Assembly (NCBI GenBank): GCA_000435755.1
Contig: FR889108.1
Location: 56,206-79,129 of the forward strand
From: Clostridium sp. CAG:508
Lineage (GTDB): Bacteria; Bacillota; Clostridia; TANB77; CAG-508
Reading direction: 5' to 3'
Length of the DNA: 22,924 nucleotides
In this document: piece after piece, positions 6,775 to 15,098 of the stretch
Numbering within the stretch: the stretch's first letter is position 1
How the letters are laid out: each line of letters opens with the position of its first letter
The notes under the pieces: generated by a model
What the model was told of the DNA's origin: nothing
The model's database searches: none
Seen by the model: the letters and a program-made list of their open reading frames with translations, nothing else
Position numbers and translations under genes: made by a program

Positions 6775-7343
6775 TATTATTATCTGGAGTTTCAGGTGCT
6801 GGTAAAGATACCATAAAAAAAGAGCTAATAGCAAGAATGGATAATGTTGAATCACTTCCATCTTTTACAGATAGAGCTCCTAGAGAAAATGATATACCAG
6901 GCAAAACATATAATTTTGTATCAACAGAGGAATTTGAGGCAATGATAGCTAGAGGAGAATTATATGAATACTCAGCTCATCATAATCATTACTATGGAAC
7001 CTCAAGAAAATTATTAAATGAAAAGATGCAAAATGGTAAAATTATAGTAAAAGACATTGAAGTAAATGGTGTTGAAAATTTAGTAAAATTATTAGGTAAT
7101 GACACTAAAATTGTAACTATATTCTTAAAAGTTCCAAAAGAAGAACTAAGAAGACGTTTGGAAAGCAGAATAGATAAGCCAAGCCCAAAAGACATTGAGT
7201 TACGCTTAAACCGTTTACAATATGAAGAATCTAAAATAGGAATATATGATTACGTAATAAAAAATAACAACCTAGAAAAAACAGTTAATATCATAATGGA
7301 AATAATAAAAAGTGAATACAATATGACAGAAGCAGAGTTTTAG
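6768..7343 (+). CDS. gmk: Guanylate kinase
   Basis: Gmk phosphorylates GMP or dGMP to the diphosphate with ATP. The 191-aa product is close to the usual length. The P-loop is GVSGAGKDT (residues 7-15), slightly different from the common GPSGVGKGT. The GMP-binding segment reads SFTDRAPREND, followed by GKTYNFVSTEEFEAMI and YYGTS. The two arginines and the tyrosine of this region are kept, but TTR has become TDR. KDIEVNGV matches the family's DIDVQG block, and RRLESR forms the lid. ATG 6768 lies inside the end of rpoZ (7-bp overlap), behind AAGGTAAGGTG. The altered GMP-binding residues make this a divergent member. Another nucleoside-monophosphate kinase of the same fold is the only real alternative. 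Confidence 0.88.
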   Translation: MLVLLSGVSGAGKDTIKKELIARMDNVESLPSFTDRAPRENDIPGKTYNFVSTEEFEAMIARGELYEYSAHHNHYYGTSRKLLNEKMQNGKIIVKDIEVNGVENLVKLLGNDTKIVTIFLKVPKEELRRRLESRIDKPSPKDIELRLNRLQYEESKIGIYDYVIKNNNLEKTVNIIMEIIKSEYNMTEAEF

Positions 7344-7356
7344 ACTTTGCTTTTTT
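7330..7356 (+). terminator. Weak terminator/attenuator between gmk and priA
   Basis: AAGCAGAG (7330-7337) can pair with CTTTGCTT (7345-7352), including one G-U pair. The loop is 7 nt and the stem runs into TTTTTT. It overlaps the end of gmk and lies just before priA. The stem is weak, so partial termination is the most that can be proposed. Confidence 0.35.
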
Positions 7357-7375
7357 GTCTAAAAAAAGAGTGAAT

Positions 7376-9628
7376 ATGATAGCAGAAGTAATATTAAATA
7401 GTAATGCAAAGCAATTGAATAAGGTATTTGATTATAAAATACCAGACGAATTAGCACCTAAAATAAAATTAGGTGCTAGAGTTCTTGTGCCTTTTTCAAA
7501 TAGAAAAGAATTAGACGAAGGTTTTGTAGTTAATATTAAAGAAACTTCTGAATATAAAGTAAAAGAAATTAGTGATGTAAATGGCAACTATTTAGACGAG
7601 AAAAGCATAAAACTTGCAAATTGGATGGCTAAAAGATATTTCTGCAATATATCAGACTGTATAAAACTAATGTTGCCACCGGGAACTACTGCAAAAGTTG
7701 TAGAAAATAGAGTAAAAGAAAAAAATGCAAACTTTGTATATTTAAAAAAAGATGCAGAACAAATACAACAAGAAATAGAGAGCAGAACTATTAAATCAGA
7801 TAAACAAATAAGAGCATTAGAATTTTTAATAGAAAATGAAGGAGTAATAATATCAGACTTAGAAACATTTGCAGATGTGAGTAAAGCTGTACTAAACACA
7901 TTACAAAAAAATGGATATATAGAAATAGTGGAAAAGCAGGTAGAAAGAAATCCATTTTTACATAAAGCAATAAATAGAGACAAGCCATTTCCACTAAATG
8001 ACGAACAGAGTCAAGCATATAATGCAGTAGCAGATGCGATAGATGATCAATTTAACTCTGAATTTTTACTATTTGGAGTAACTGGTTCAGGAAAAACAGA
8101 AATATATTTGCAACTAATAGATAAAGTGTTAAACTTAGGAAAATCAAGCTTGATGTTAGTTCCAGAAATATCATTAACACCACAAACAGTAGATAGATTT
8201 ATAGCACGTTTTGGAGAAGAAAACATTGCAGTATTACATAGTAAACTATCAGTAGGTGAAAGATATGACCAGTGGAACAAAATAAAAAGAGGAGAGGCTA
8301 AAATCGTAATAGGAGCACGTTCTGCAATATTTGCTCCAATGCAAGATTTAGGTTTAATTATTATAGACGAAGAGCATGACCAATCATATAAATCAGAAAC
8401 TACGCCAAAATATCATACTAGAGAAATTGCTAGATATTTAGCAAAAGAGAATAGTATATGTTTAGTAGAAGGAAGCGCTACACCTGATTTAGATACATAT
8501 TATAAAACGCAAACCGGAGAAATAGAACTACTAAAATTAACTAAAAGAGCTAATAATGCAAAACTTCCAGAGGTAGAGGTAATAGACTTGAGGCATGAAC
8601 TAGAACAGGGCAACAAATCTATGATTAGTGGAAAACTACACCAAGCAATAAAAGAAAACTTGCAAAACCATAAACAAACAATACTATTTTTAAACCGCAG
8701 AGGATTTTCAACCTTTGTAATGTGTAGAGACTGTGGACATACTATAAAATGCAAAAATTGTGATATTACATTAACATATCATGCAAGTAACAAAAAGCTA
8801 AAATGCCATTATTGTGGGTATGAAGAAGAGGTTGTAAAAGAATGTCCAGAATGCCATGGCAAAAACATTAGATATTTTGGGGCAGGAACACAAAAACTAG
8901 AAGAACAAATAAACTTACTATTTCCAGAAGCAACAACAATACGTATGGATGTGGACACAGTAACTAAAAAGAATTCACATGAAGAAATATTAAACAAGTT
9001 TAAGAACGAAAACATAGACATTTTAATAGGAACACAAATGGTAGTAAAAGGACACCACTTTCCAAATGTTACTTTAGTAGGAGTTATTGCAGCAGATAGT
9101 AGTTTAAACATAGACGACTTTAGAGCAACAGAAAGAACCTTCCAAATACTAACACAGGTGGCAGGTAGAGCAGGGAGAGAAGAAACACAAGGCAAAGTAA
9201 TAATACAAACATATAATCCTGACAACTTTAGTATAGAATGTGCTAAAAAACAAGATTATCAATTGTTTTATGATACAGAGATTATGTTGAGAAAACAATT
9301 GAAATATCCACCATTTTGCGATATAATAGTAGTTGGTGTTAGTTCAGAAAACAAAATGTCAGCATTTAAAATAACAGAGCAATTACACAAATACCTAAAA
9401 AACAGAGTAATTACCGAGAATTTAGGAATAATGTTATATAAAGGAATGCCAGCACCGGTAGACAAAATAAAAAACAAATATCGTTTTCGTATAATTATTA
9501 AATGTAAATTTGGTGACGAAACAATCAATTTGATAAATGATATGTTAAATGAATATGGACAAACCAAAGAAGGAAAAAGTGGAAGCGTTAGATTAAGTAT
9601 TGATTTGAATCCTAACAATTGGCTGTAA
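7376..9628 (+). CDS. priA: Primosomal protein N' (replication restart helicase PriA)
   Basis: PriA recognises stalled or repaired replication forks and reloads the replicative helicase. It is a 3'-to-5' superfamily 2 helicase. The 750-aa product contains the N-terminal DNA-binding region and Walker A GVTGSGKTE (about residue 235). It also has the DEEH box (about 330) within IIDEEHDQSYKSE and VEGSATPDL. A zinc-binding array follows, with Cys pairs CRDC, CKNC, CHYC and CPEC spread over about residues 450-490. Helicase motifs TQMVVKGHHFPNV and QVAGRAGR complete it. I prefer ATG 7376, which gives the typical MIAEVIL start. An in-frame TTG at 7355 would add seven residues but lies in the T-run of a hairpin. 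The ribosome binding site (AAAGAG) is weak. Confidence 0.96.
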   Translation: MIAEVILNSNAKQLNKVFDYKIPDELAPKIKLGARVLVPFSNRKELDEGFVVNIKETSEYKVKEISDVNGNYLDEKSIKLANWMAKRYFCNISDCIKLMLPPGTTAKVVENRVKEKNANFVYLKKDAEQIQQEIESRTIKSDKQIRALEFLIENEGVIISDLETFADVSKAVLNTLQKNGYIEIVEKQVERNPFLHKAINRDKPFPLNDEQSQAYNAVADAIDDQFNSEFLLFGVTGSGKTEIYLQLIDKVLNLGKSSLMLVPEISLTPQTVDRFIARFGEENIAVLHSKLSVGERYDQWNKIKRGEAKIVIGARSAIFAPMQDLGLIIIDEEHDQSYKSETTPKYHTREIARYLAKENSICLVEGSATPDLDTYYKTQTGEIELLKLTKRANNAKLPEVEVIDLRHELEQGNKSMISGKLHQAIKENLQNHKQTILFLNRRGFSTFVMCRDCGHTIKCKNCDITLTYHASNKKLKCHYCGYEEEVVKECPECHGKNIRYFGAGTQKLEEQINLLFPEATTIRMDVDTVTKKNSHEEILNKFKNENIDILIGTQMVVKGHHFPNVTLVGVIAADSSLNIDDFRATERTFQILTQVAGRAGREETQGKVIIQTYNPDNFSIECAKKQDYQLFYDTEIMLRKQLKYPPFCDIIVVGVSSENKMSAFKITEQLHKYLKNRVITENLGIMLYKGMPAPVDKIKNKYRFRIIIKCKFGDETINLINDMLNEYGQTKEGKSGSVRLSIDLNPNNWL

Positions 9629-9658
9629 TTTTTAAAATAATCAGCATCTTGCTTTGTC

Positions 9659-9720
9659 AAAGTGCATTAAAAACGCGGTTACATACAAGCGTATGCGCCC
9701 TTGCCTTTTTAATACACTTT
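9659..9720. repeat. Imperfect inverted repeat / hairpin in the priA-def spacer
   Basis: AAAGTG-C-ATTAAAAA (9659-9673) pairs with TTTTTAAT-A-CACTTT (9706-9720): 14 of 15 positions. The 32-nt interior is more G+C-rich than its surroundings and holds a second small stem, CATAC/GTATG (9682-9686 and 9691-9695). The spacer 9629-9796 has no ORF. This could be a structured RNA, a weak terminator for priA or a short dispersed repeat. Nothing here decides between them. Confidence 0.5.
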
Positions 9721-9796
9721 TCCGCGCAATATACTAATTCTTTTAAAAATTTACATTTGAACTAAATAGGAGAGATAAAATTAGAATAGGGGGAAA

Positions 9797-10285
9797 ATGA
9801 CTTTGGCAATAAGACTTATAAGACAAACAACAGACGAAATACTAAGAAAAAAATCAAGAGAAGTAGAAATAGTTGATGATAAAATAAGAGAAATATTAGA
9901 CGACATGGTGGAAACTATGCACAAATATGACGGAGTAGGCTTAGCAGCTCCACAAATAGGAATATTAAAAAGACTAGTAGTAATTGATTTGTATGACGAA
10001 AAAGGACCAATTAAATTAGTAAATCCTAAAATAGTAAAAGAAAAAGGAACACAAGAAGTAGAAGAAGGTTGCCTAAGTTTTCCAAATCAGTTTGGCAAAG
10101 TAATAAGACCAGAAAAAGTAGTAATGGAAGCCTTAAACGAAAATGGAGAAAAAATAGAAATAGAAGGAGAGGGCTTGTTAGCACAAGCAATAGCTCACGA
10201 AATAGACCACTTAGAAGGAATACTATTTATAGACAAAGTTATTCCAGGCACACTAGAATATTCAACACCAGAAGAACAAAAATAG
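9797..10285 (+). CDS. def: Peptide deformylase
   Basis: Def removes the N-formyl group from nascent proteins and uses a metal ion, often iron. The 162-aa product has all three family motifs: GVGLAAPQIG (about residues 46-55), EEGCLSFP (about 88-95) and HEIDHLEG (about 133-140). The Cys and the two His residues that bind the metal are present. ATG 9797 is preceded by AGGGGGAAA. fmt starts 11 bp downstream. The def-fmt pair is functionally coupled: Fmt adds the formyl group that Def later removes. Confidence 0.97.
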   Translation: MTLAIRLIRQTTDEILRKKSREVEIVDDKIREILDDMVETMHKYDGVGLAAPQIGILKRLVVIDLYDEKGPIKLVNPKIVKEKGTQEVEEGCLSFPNQFGKVIRPEKVVMEALNENGEKIEIEGEGLLAQAIAHEIDHLEGILFIDKVIPGTLEYSTPEEQK

Positions 10286-10296
10286 GGGGAATGTAA

Positions 10297-11283
10297 ATGC
10301 TTAATATTATATTTATGGGAACACCAGATTTTGCAAAAGAAAGCCTTAAATGCTTAGTAGAAGCAAAACATAACATATTAGCAGTTGTAACAAATCCTGA
10401 CAAACCTCAAGGCAGAGGAATGAAAATGGTAGCATCACCAGTAAAACAATATGCCTTAGAAAATGGTTTGGAAATATATCAACCTGAAAAAGTAAAAAAC
10501 AACACAGAGTTTATAGAAAAAATGAAAGCTTTAAAGCCAGATGTAATATGTGTTGTAGCATATGGAAAAATATTACCACAAGAATTATTAGACATTCCAA
10601 AACTAGGTTGCATAAATGTACATGGTTCATTATTACCTAAATACAGAGGAGCAGCTCCAATACAATGGGCAGTTTTAAATGGAGATAAAACAACAGGAAT
10701 TACCACAATGTATATGGATTCAGGAATGGACACAGGAGATATGATTTTAAAACAAGAAGTAGAAATAGGAGAAGATGAAACAACAGGAGAACTTTGGGAT
10801 AAACTAACAAAAATTGGAGGAGAACTATTAGTAAAAACACTTGATTTAATAGAACAAGGAAAAGCGCCAAGAGAAAAACAAGGAGAAGATTTTACAATGG
10901 CTCCAATGCTTAGTAAAGAAATGGCAAAAATAGACTGGCAAAACCAAACAGCAGAACAAATTAAAAATCTAATTAGAGGCTTGAACCCAATAATGGGAGC
11001 ATATACATTTTTAGATGGTAAAAAGCTAAAATTTTGGAAAGCAAAACTAATGTCTGAACAAGAGCTATTAACTACATTTCCTGAACTAAAAGAATATGAA
11101 TACAAACTAAACGAATTAGAAGCGGGAACAATATTATTTACAAATCCAAAACAAGGGCTATTTATCAAAGCAAAACAAGGAATACTACAAATACTAGAAA
11201 TACAAGCAGAAAATGCAAAAAGAATGAGCACCTCAGACTTCCTAAGAGGAAACAACATCCAAGCAGGAAGCATATTAGAATAA
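10297..11283 (+). CDS. fmt: Methionyl-tRNA formyltransferase
   Basis: Fmt transfers a formyl group from 10-formyl-tetrahydrofolate to initiator Met-tRNA. FolD, encoded upstream, makes that donor. The 328-aa length is slightly above the usual ~315. The N-terminal catalytic domain starts with IIFMGTPDFA. It contains INVHGSLLPKYRGAAPIQWA (about residues 105-124), with the Asn and His of the active site, and MDSGMDTGDM with the third catalytic residue (Asp). The C-terminal OB-like domain follows from about residue 210. ATG 10297 follows AGGGGGAA. In Bacillus rsmB follows; here an inverted repeat and an unrelated exporter operon follow. Confidence 0.97.
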   Translation: MLNIIFMGTPDFAKESLKCLVEAKHNILAVVTNPDKPQGRGMKMVASPVKQYALENGLEIYQPEKVKNNTEFIEKMKALKPDVICVVAYGKILPQELLDIPKLGCINVHGSLLPKYRGAAPIQWAVLNGDKTTGITTMYMDSGMDTGDMILKQEVEIGEDETTGELWDKLTKIGGELLVKTLDLIEQGKAPREKQGEDFTMAPMLSKEMAKIDWQNQTAEQIKNLIRGLNPIMGAYTFLDGKKLKFWKAKLMSEQELLTTFPELKEYEYKLNELEAGTILFTNPKQGLFIKAKQGILQILEIQAENAKRMSTSDFLRGNNIQAGSILE

Positions 11284-11393
11284 AAGTGTGCCAATGGGGA
11301 CGGAGAATTTTGGCACATTTCATAACTTTAATTTAAATAAATTGTTTCAATAATTAAAATGTGCCAAAATTCTCCGTCCCCATTGGCACACTT
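11284..11393. repeat. REP/BIME-like element: perfect 37-bp inverted repeat
   Basis: The arms at 11284-11320 and 11357-11393 are exact reverse complements over 37 bp, separated by a 36-bp A/T-rich centre. Each arm is itself a short hairpin, because TGTGCCAA is matched by TTGGCACA within the arm. The arms contain GGGGACGG and are far richer in G+C than the surroundings. The element begins at the base after the fmt stop. From memory, related GTGCCA...GGGGACGG repeats are common in Firmicute genomes and look like REP elements moved by RAYT (Y1) transposases. No transposase gene is present here. It may also end or stabilise the fmt transcript, but there is no T-run. Confidence 0.8.
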
Positions 11394-11425
11394 CCTAAAG
11401 AAATGTAAAATTTATGTGAAAAATG

Positions 11426-11454
11426 TTAACAAAAAGCATTATGTCGTGTATAAT
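11426..11454 (+). promoter_or_regulatory. Sigma-A promoter of the ABC exporter operon
   Basis: -35 TTAACA (11426-11431), a 17-bp spacer and -10 TATAAT (11449-11454). The predicted start is near 11461, about 30 nt before ATG 11492. Confidence 0.75.
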
Positions 11455-11473
11455 ATAGGGCATAATGCTTTTT
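11431..11473 (+). terminator. 13-bp inverted repeat around the ABC operon -10 box
   Basis: AAAAAGCATTATG (11431-11443) and CATAATGCTTTTT (11461-11473) are exact complements around a 17-nt loop that contains the -10 box. In a transcript arriving from upstream this is a terminator-like hairpin ending in T's. A transcript starting at ~11461 contains only the right arm. At DNA level it could also be a wide operator. Confidence 0.5.
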
Positions 11474-11491
11474 AGAGAGGAAGAAAATTAA

Positions 11492-13246
11492 ATGCATAAA
11501 ATATTAAAAAACTTAAAACAGTCATGGCTAGCAGTAGCTATAATTATCATATTACTTGCAATTCAGGCATATGCAGACTTAGCACTACCTGATTACATAA
11601 CAAGAATTGTAAACAATGGAATAACAGAAGCAATAGTTGATCCAAATAACTACCAAAGCCAATATATATGGATAGAGGGGCTAAAAATGTTAGCTGTAGC
11701 AGCAGTTAGTATGGCATGTGGTATCACAGTAATGTTTTTATCATCTCGTGTTGGAGCTAAACTTGGAAAAGCTTTAAGAGAAAAGATATTCAAAAAAATA
11801 TTAGGATTTTCAATTAGCGAATTTAAAGAATTTTCAACAGCATCTTTAATAACTCGTAGTACAAACGATATTCAACAAATACAAAACGTAGTATCAATGA
11901 TGTTTAGGGTAATTGTTTACGCCCCTATAATTGGTATAGGCGGACTATTTAAAGTCATAGCTTTAAAGCAAAATCCAATGGCATGGATAATAGGAGTTGC
12001 ACTTGGTGCAGTATTACTAATTGTATTATTACTATTTGTTGTAGCAATGCCAAAATTCAAAAAGATGCAGGAACTAGTTGATAAATTAAACCTAGTATCA
12101 AGAGAAATGCTTACAGGTATACCAGTAATTAGAGCTTTTAATACAGAGAAAAAAGAAGAAGCGAGATTTGAAAAAGCAAATAAAAACCTAATGAGAAACT
12201 TTATGTTTGTAAATAATGCAATGAACCTAATGATGCCATTTTTAATGCTTGTAATGAACTTAGTATCTTTACTAATAATTTGGGTAGGAGCAAAAAATGT
12301 AGATATAAATGCAATTCAAGTTGGAGATATTATGGCATTTATACAATACACAATGCAAATTGTAATGGCATTCTTAATGATATCTATGCTTTCAATTATG
12401 CTTCCAAGAGCAAGTGTATCTGCAAAACGTATAAATGAGGTGTTAGAAAAAGAAAATAGTATAAAAGACCCAGAAAATCCAAAACATTTTGATGAAAGCA
12501 AAAAAGGAATAGTAGAATTTAAAAATGTTACTTTTCAATATCCTGATGCAGATGAACCTTTATTATGTGATATAAACTTTACAGCTGAACCAGGAAAAAC
12601 CACAGCAATTATAGGTAGTACGGGAAGTGGTAAATCTACAGTTGTAAATTTAATTCCTCGTTTTTATGATGTCACAAAAGGCGAGATACTAATTGATGGA
12701 GTAAATATTAAAGACGTTACTCAAAAAGAATTAAGAAGTGTAATAGGATTTGTACCACAAAAAGGAGTGCTATTTTCTGGTACAATAGAAAGTAATATAA
12801 AATACAGTAATGAAAATATGTCAGACGACCAAATGAAATTAGCAGCAGAAATAGCACAAGCAACAGAGTTTATTGATACTAAAAATGATAAATATAAATC
12901 TGAAATTGCACAAGGTGGAAGCAATGTATCTGGTGGACAAAAACAACGTTTATCTATTGCAAGAGCAGTTGCAAAAGATCCAGAAATATTTGTATTTGAC
13001 GATAGTTTTTCAGCACTAGACTATAAAACTGATGCAAAATTAAGAGAAGCGTTAGCAGAAAAAACACAAAATAAAACGGTAATTATAGTTGCACAAAGAA
13101 TAAATACAGTCTTAAATGCAGACCAAATAATTGTGCTAGACGACGGAAAAATTGCAGGAAAAGGAACTCATAAAGAACTTATGCAAAATTGTGAAGTGTA
13201 TAAACAAATTGCATTATCACAACTTTCAGCAGAAGAGTTAGAATAG
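11492..13246 (+). CDS. ABC exporter subunit with degenerate ATPase residues (heterodimer partner 1)
   Basis: This is a type IV (type I exporter) ABC half-transporter: a six-helix membrane domain (about residues 1-320) fused to a nucleotide-binding domain (about 340-584). Walker A is GSTGSGKST (about 375) and the signature VSGGQKQR (about 478) is canonical. The Walker B end reads FVFDDSFSALD, with Asp where the catalytic Glu is expected. The switch His is replaced by Gln in VAQRIN (about 532). The partner encoded 13 bp downstream has the complementary pattern. Such pairs form heterodimers with one active and one inactive ATP site, as in TM287/288 and BmrCD. The substrate is unknown; multidrug, lipid or peptide export are all possible. 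ATG 11492 follows AGAGAGGAAG. Confidence 0.93.
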   Translation: MHKILKNLKQSWLAVAIIIILLAIQAYADLALPDYITRIVNNGITEAIVDPNNYQSQYIWIEGLKMLAVAAVSMACGITVMFLSSRVGAKLGKALREKIFKKILGFSISEFKEFSTASLITRSTNDIQQIQNVVSMMFRVIVYAPIIGIGGLFKVIALKQNPMAWIIGVALGAVLLIVLLLFVVAMPKFKKMQELVDKLNLVSREMLTGIPVIRAFNTEKKEEARFEKANKNLMRNFMFVNNAMNLMMPFLMLVMNLVSLLIIWVGAKNVDINAIQVGDIMAFIQYTMQIVMAFLMISMLSIMLPRASVSAKRINEVLEKENSIKDPENPKHFDESKKGIVEFKNVTFQYPDADEPLLCDINFTAEPGKTTAIIGSTGSGKSTVVNLIPRFYDVTKGEILIDGVNIKDVTQKELRSVIGFVPQKGVLFSGTIESNIKYSNENMSDDQMKLAAEIAQATEFIDTKNDKYKSEIAQGGSNVSGGQKQRLSIARAVAKDPEIFVFDDSFSALDYKTDAKLREALAEKTQNKTVIIVAQRINTVLNADQIIVLDDGKIAGKGTHKELMQNCEVYKQIALSQLSAEELE

Positions 13247-13259
13247 AAAGGAATAAGAA

Positions 13260-15083
13260 ATGAAAGGAAATAAAAAGTCAAATAAGCAAATAGAAAAGGC
13301 AAAAGACTTCAAGGGTACTGCAAAGAAAATATTCAAAAAATATTTACTTGACTATAAATGGCAATTACTAATAGTGCTAATATTTGCAATAGGAAGTACA
13401 GTATTTACAATAGTAGGCCCAAAAATTTCTGGAAATGCAACAACAGAAATATTTAATGGATTAGTAAATAAAATGTCAGGTACAGGTGGAATTGACTTTG
13501 CAAAAATAGCAAGTATTTTGCTTACATTAGTTGTACTATATGTTATAAGTATGATATTTACAGCAATACAAAGTTTTGTAATGACAAATGTATCACAAAA
13601 ATTAACATATAGACTAAGAAATGAAGTAGCACAAAAAATAAATCATTTGCCAATGAAATATTTTGACAAAAAAACAAATGGTGAAGTGCTATCAGTTATT
13701 ACAAACGATATAGATACATTTTCACAAAATATGAACCAAAGCATTACATCAATAATTACAGCAGTATGCACACTTATAGGTATATTAATTATGATGTTAA
13801 CAATAAGTGTTAGTATGACATTGGTATCACTTGCAATAATACCAGTTGCAGTAATATTAGTAAAATTCATAGTAAAGAAATCACAAAAATACTTCAAACA
13901 ACAACAAGATTACTTAGGACATGTAAATGGTCAAGTAGAAGAAATATATGGTGGACATACAATAGTAAAAGTATTTAATAGAGAGGATGAAGAAGCAGAA
14001 GCCTTTGCAAAATTAAATGATGAGTTATACACTTCGGGATGGAAATCGCACTTTATGTCAGGATTAATGTACCCAATTATGGGGTTTGCTGGAAATGTTG
14101 GTTATGTTGGAATTGCAGTTTTGGGTGGATATTTAGCTGTGCAAGGAAAAATTACAGTTGGCAATATACAATCATTTATTCAATATGATAAACAATTTAC
14201 AAGACCAATAAATGAAATAGCAGAAATTTCAAGTATGCTACAAGCAATGGTGGCAGCATCTGAAAGAATACTAGAATTCTTAGAAGAACCAGAAGAAGAA
14301 AAAGACCCAGAAAATGCTATATCAACAGAAGGCATAAAAGGCAATGTAACATTTGATCATGTGCAATTTGGATATAACGAAGACAAAGTTATAATACATG
14401 ACTTTAATGAAAATGTAAAAGATGGACAAAAAATTGCAATTGTTGGTCCAACTGGTGCTGGTAAAACCACAATAGTAAAACTTTTAATGAGATTTTATGA
14501 TGTGAATAAAGGTGCAATATTAGTTGATGGACATAATATACAAGAATTTAAACGTGGAGATTTAAGAAAAGTATTTGGAATGGTGCTTCAAGATACATGG
14601 CTATTTGGTGGAACCATCAAAGAAAATATTAAATATGGAAAACCAGATGCGACAGACGAAGAAGTAATAGAAGCAGCGAAAGCGGCACATGTTCATCACT
14701 TTATACAAACATTACCAAAGGGTTATGATATGGTAATTGATGAGGAATCAAATAATATATCACAAGGACAAAAACAATTATTAACAATAGCAAGAGTTAT
14801 ATTAACAAACCCAGAAATACTAATATTGGACGAAGCAACAAGCTCAATAGATACAAGGACAGAAGAACAAATACAAGCAGCAATGGATAACCTAATGAAA
14901 GGCAGAACAAGCTTTATAATAGCACATAGATTATCTACAATAAAAAATGCTGACCTAATATTGGTAATGAATGAAGGAGACATTATAGAACAAGGAACAC
15001 ATGAAGATTTACTAGAAAAAGGTGGCTTTTATGCTAACCTATACAACTCACAATTCCAAGACTGTGACGACGAAGATGTATAA
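13260..15083 (+). CDS. ABC exporter subunit with catalytic Glu and His (heterodimer partner 2)
   Basis: The 607-aa half-transporter has a Lys-rich cytosolic start (about residues 1-30), six membrane helices (to about 345) and a nucleotide-binding domain. Walker A is GPTGAGKTT (about 395). Walker B is complete, ILILDEATSSID (about 520-531), with the catalytic Glu. The switch His is present in IIAHRLST (about 554). Its signature, however, is ISQGQKQL (about 500) instead of LSGGQ. Paired with the upstream subunit, the active site would use this protein's Walker A/B and His plus the canonical signature of the partner. The degenerate site would use the other half of each. ATG 13260 follows AAAGGAATAAG. 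Confidence 0.93.
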   Translation: MKGNKKSNKQIEKAKDFKGTAKKIFKKYLLDYKWQLLIVLIFAIGSTVFTIVGPKISGNATTEIFNGLVNKMSGTGGIDFAKIASILLTLVVLYVISMIFTAIQSFVMTNVSQKLTYRLRNEVAQKINHLPMKYFDKKTNGEVLSVITNDIDTFSQNMNQSITSIITAVCTLIGILIMMLTISVSMTLVSLAIIPVAVILVKFIVKKSQKYFKQQQDYLGHVNGQVEEIYGGHTIVKVFNREDEEAEAFAKLNDELYTSGWKSHFMSGLMYPIMGFAGNVGYVGIAVLGGYLAVQGKITVGNIQSFIQYDKQFTRPINEIAEISSMLQAMVAASERILEFLEEPEEEKDPENAISTEGIKGNVTFDHVQFGYNEDKVIIHDFNENVKDGQKIAIVGPTGAGKTTIVKLLMRFYDVNKGAILVDGHNIQEFKRGDLRKVFGMVLQDTWLFGGTIKENIKYGKPDATDEEVIEAAKAAHVHHFIQTLPKGYDMVIDEESNNISQGQKQLLTIARVILTNPEILILDEATSSIDTRTEEQIQAAMDNLMKGRTSFIIAHRLSTIKNADLILVMNEGDIIEQGTHEDLLEKGGFYANLYNSQFQDCDDEDV

Positions 15084-15098
15084 AAAAGAGGAAGAGAT

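Noticed and set aside
10069..10296. 75-codon plus-strand frame inside def
   Set aside because: It is out of frame with the recognised deformylase, whose HEIDHLEG motif is encoded over the same bases. The product is an Arg/Asn-rich shadow.
10479..11318. 279-codon minus-strand open frame opposite fmt
   Set aside because: It lies antisense to a clear fmt gene, its Ser/Ile/Pro-rich composition is that of a shadow frame, and it has no ribosome binding site. It also runs through the REP-like repeat.
11284..11393. The 37-bp inverted repeat as the ends of an insertion sequence
   Set aside because: Only 36 bp lie between the arms, with no transposase and no obvious target duplication; a REP/BIME-type element fits better.
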